Source: Anaerolineaceae bacterium (GTDB lineage Bacteria > Chloroflexota > Anaerolineae > Anaerolineales > Anaerolineaceae). Taken from it: a DNA stretch of 6,021 bases. The notes below the pieces were generated by a model. The model ran no database searches. It saw only the letters and a program-made list of their open reading frames with translations, and was not told the origin of the DNA. The translations under genes were made by a program, and so were the position numbers. Location of the stretch: assembly GCA_021107195.1 (NCBI GenBank), contig JAIOTF010000048.1:1-6021 (forward strand). Reading direction: 5' to 3'. Positions 5,724 through 6,021 of this stretch are shown here, piece by piece; position 1 is the stretch's first letter; each line of letters begins with the position of its first letter.

Positions 5724-6021
5724 TCAGCGTGACGCGGCCGAGGATTTTCTGATGACAAGTTGCGTATCAAGAAATATGTGTTTTTCCTCAGGAGGCTGCC
5801 TATTTATTGATTGCATGATCATTGAAAATGCAAGCTGTGCCATTGATCTGATTGGAATATGCACTGTAGATAACGCTGGCGAAAGGTATCTTGCAAGAGG
5901 GACATCATCAAAGCCAACAACGGCAACGTCATCCGGGATACGGAAGCCTTTTTCATGGATTGCAGAAACTGCTCCGGCGGCAACAACATCGCTGGCAACG
6001 AATGTGGCGGTGGGCAGGTGC
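5724..6021 (-). CDS. LacI/GalR-family transcriptional regulator, C-terminal part only
   Basis: Only the last 98 codons are in the window; the stop is TGA at 5724-5726, and the DNA-binding helix-turn-helix and most of the sensor domain lie beyond position 6021. The visible part is the end of the periplasmic-binding-protein-like effector domain: ATFVASDVVAAGAVSAIHEKG, then the hallmark IPDDVAVVGFDDVPLARYLSPALSTVHIP, then the closing helix AQLAFSMIMQSI and final strands. In this family the ASD and GFDD loops help form the sugar pocket. It lies 118 bp upstream of aglE in the same direction with no clear terminator between, so it probably controls the sugar cluster and may be cotranscribed with it. 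Ligand and repressor or activator role cannot be told from this fragment. Confidence 0.93.
   Translation of the reverse strand, partial: HLPTATFVASDVVAAGAVSAIHEKGFRIPDDVAVVGFDDVPLARYLSPALSTVHIPIRSMAQLAFSMIMQSINRQPPEEKHIFLDTQLVIRKSSAASR

Noticed and set aside
1..6021. Insertion sequences, CRISPR repeats, tRNA or rRNA genes, phage or defence genes
   Set aside because: Five collinear carbohydrate genes account for nearly all the sequence; no transposase motifs, regular repeat arrays or tRNA-like cloverleafs were seen in the gaps.

Overview
The window reads as a bacterial sucrose/alpha-glucoside uptake-and-use locus. Every gene is on the minus strand, so transcription runs from high to low coordinates. 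In that order it holds: the C-terminal 98 codons of a LacI/GalR-family regulator (5724-6021, cut by the window edge); a lipoprotein sugar-binding protein of AglE type (4259-5605); two CUT1 ABC permeases of AglF type (2919-4031) and AglG type (1831-2919); and most of a GH13 amylosucrase (1-1718), whose last roughly 60-65 residues lie outside the window.

The implied pathway is as follows. The lipoprotein captures an alpha-glucoside, most likely sucrose. The AglF/AglG pair forms the membrane channel. In the cytoplasm the amylosucrase releases fructose and passes the glucosyl unit to an alpha-1,4-glucan chain, which would store imported sucrose as glycogen-like polymer without a nucleotide sugar. 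The LacI-type regulator probably senses the sugar and controls the cluster. No ATP-binding subunit lies between the permeases and the enzyme, so the ATPase must be outside the window or be a shared MsmX/UgpC-type protein.

The non-coding parts are informative. The 118-bp gap upstream of the binding protein has a weak promoter candidate, a 12-bp palindrome and a strong Shine-Dalgarno sequence. The gap between binding protein and first permease (227 bp with the preferred aglF start) holds a perfect 34-nt inverted repeat with no U tract, like the hairpins that let other transporter operons make binding protein in excess of permease. A second hairpin lies between aglG and the amylosucrase. The permease genes overlap by one base (TAATG).

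The organism cannot be fixed from this piece. A lipobox-anchored binding protein, strong AGGAGG-type ribosome sites, moderate GC and an agl-plus-amylosucrase arrangement fit a free-living saccharolytic bacterium. My impression is a Chloroflexota (Anaerolineae) genome, but that is a low-confidence inference. I found no mobile element, CRISPR array, tRNA, rRNA or exotic defence system. The most noteworthy points are the intergenic hairpins, the complete amylosucrase active site, the missing ATPase, and a 22-nt perfect palindrome inside the enzyme gene.
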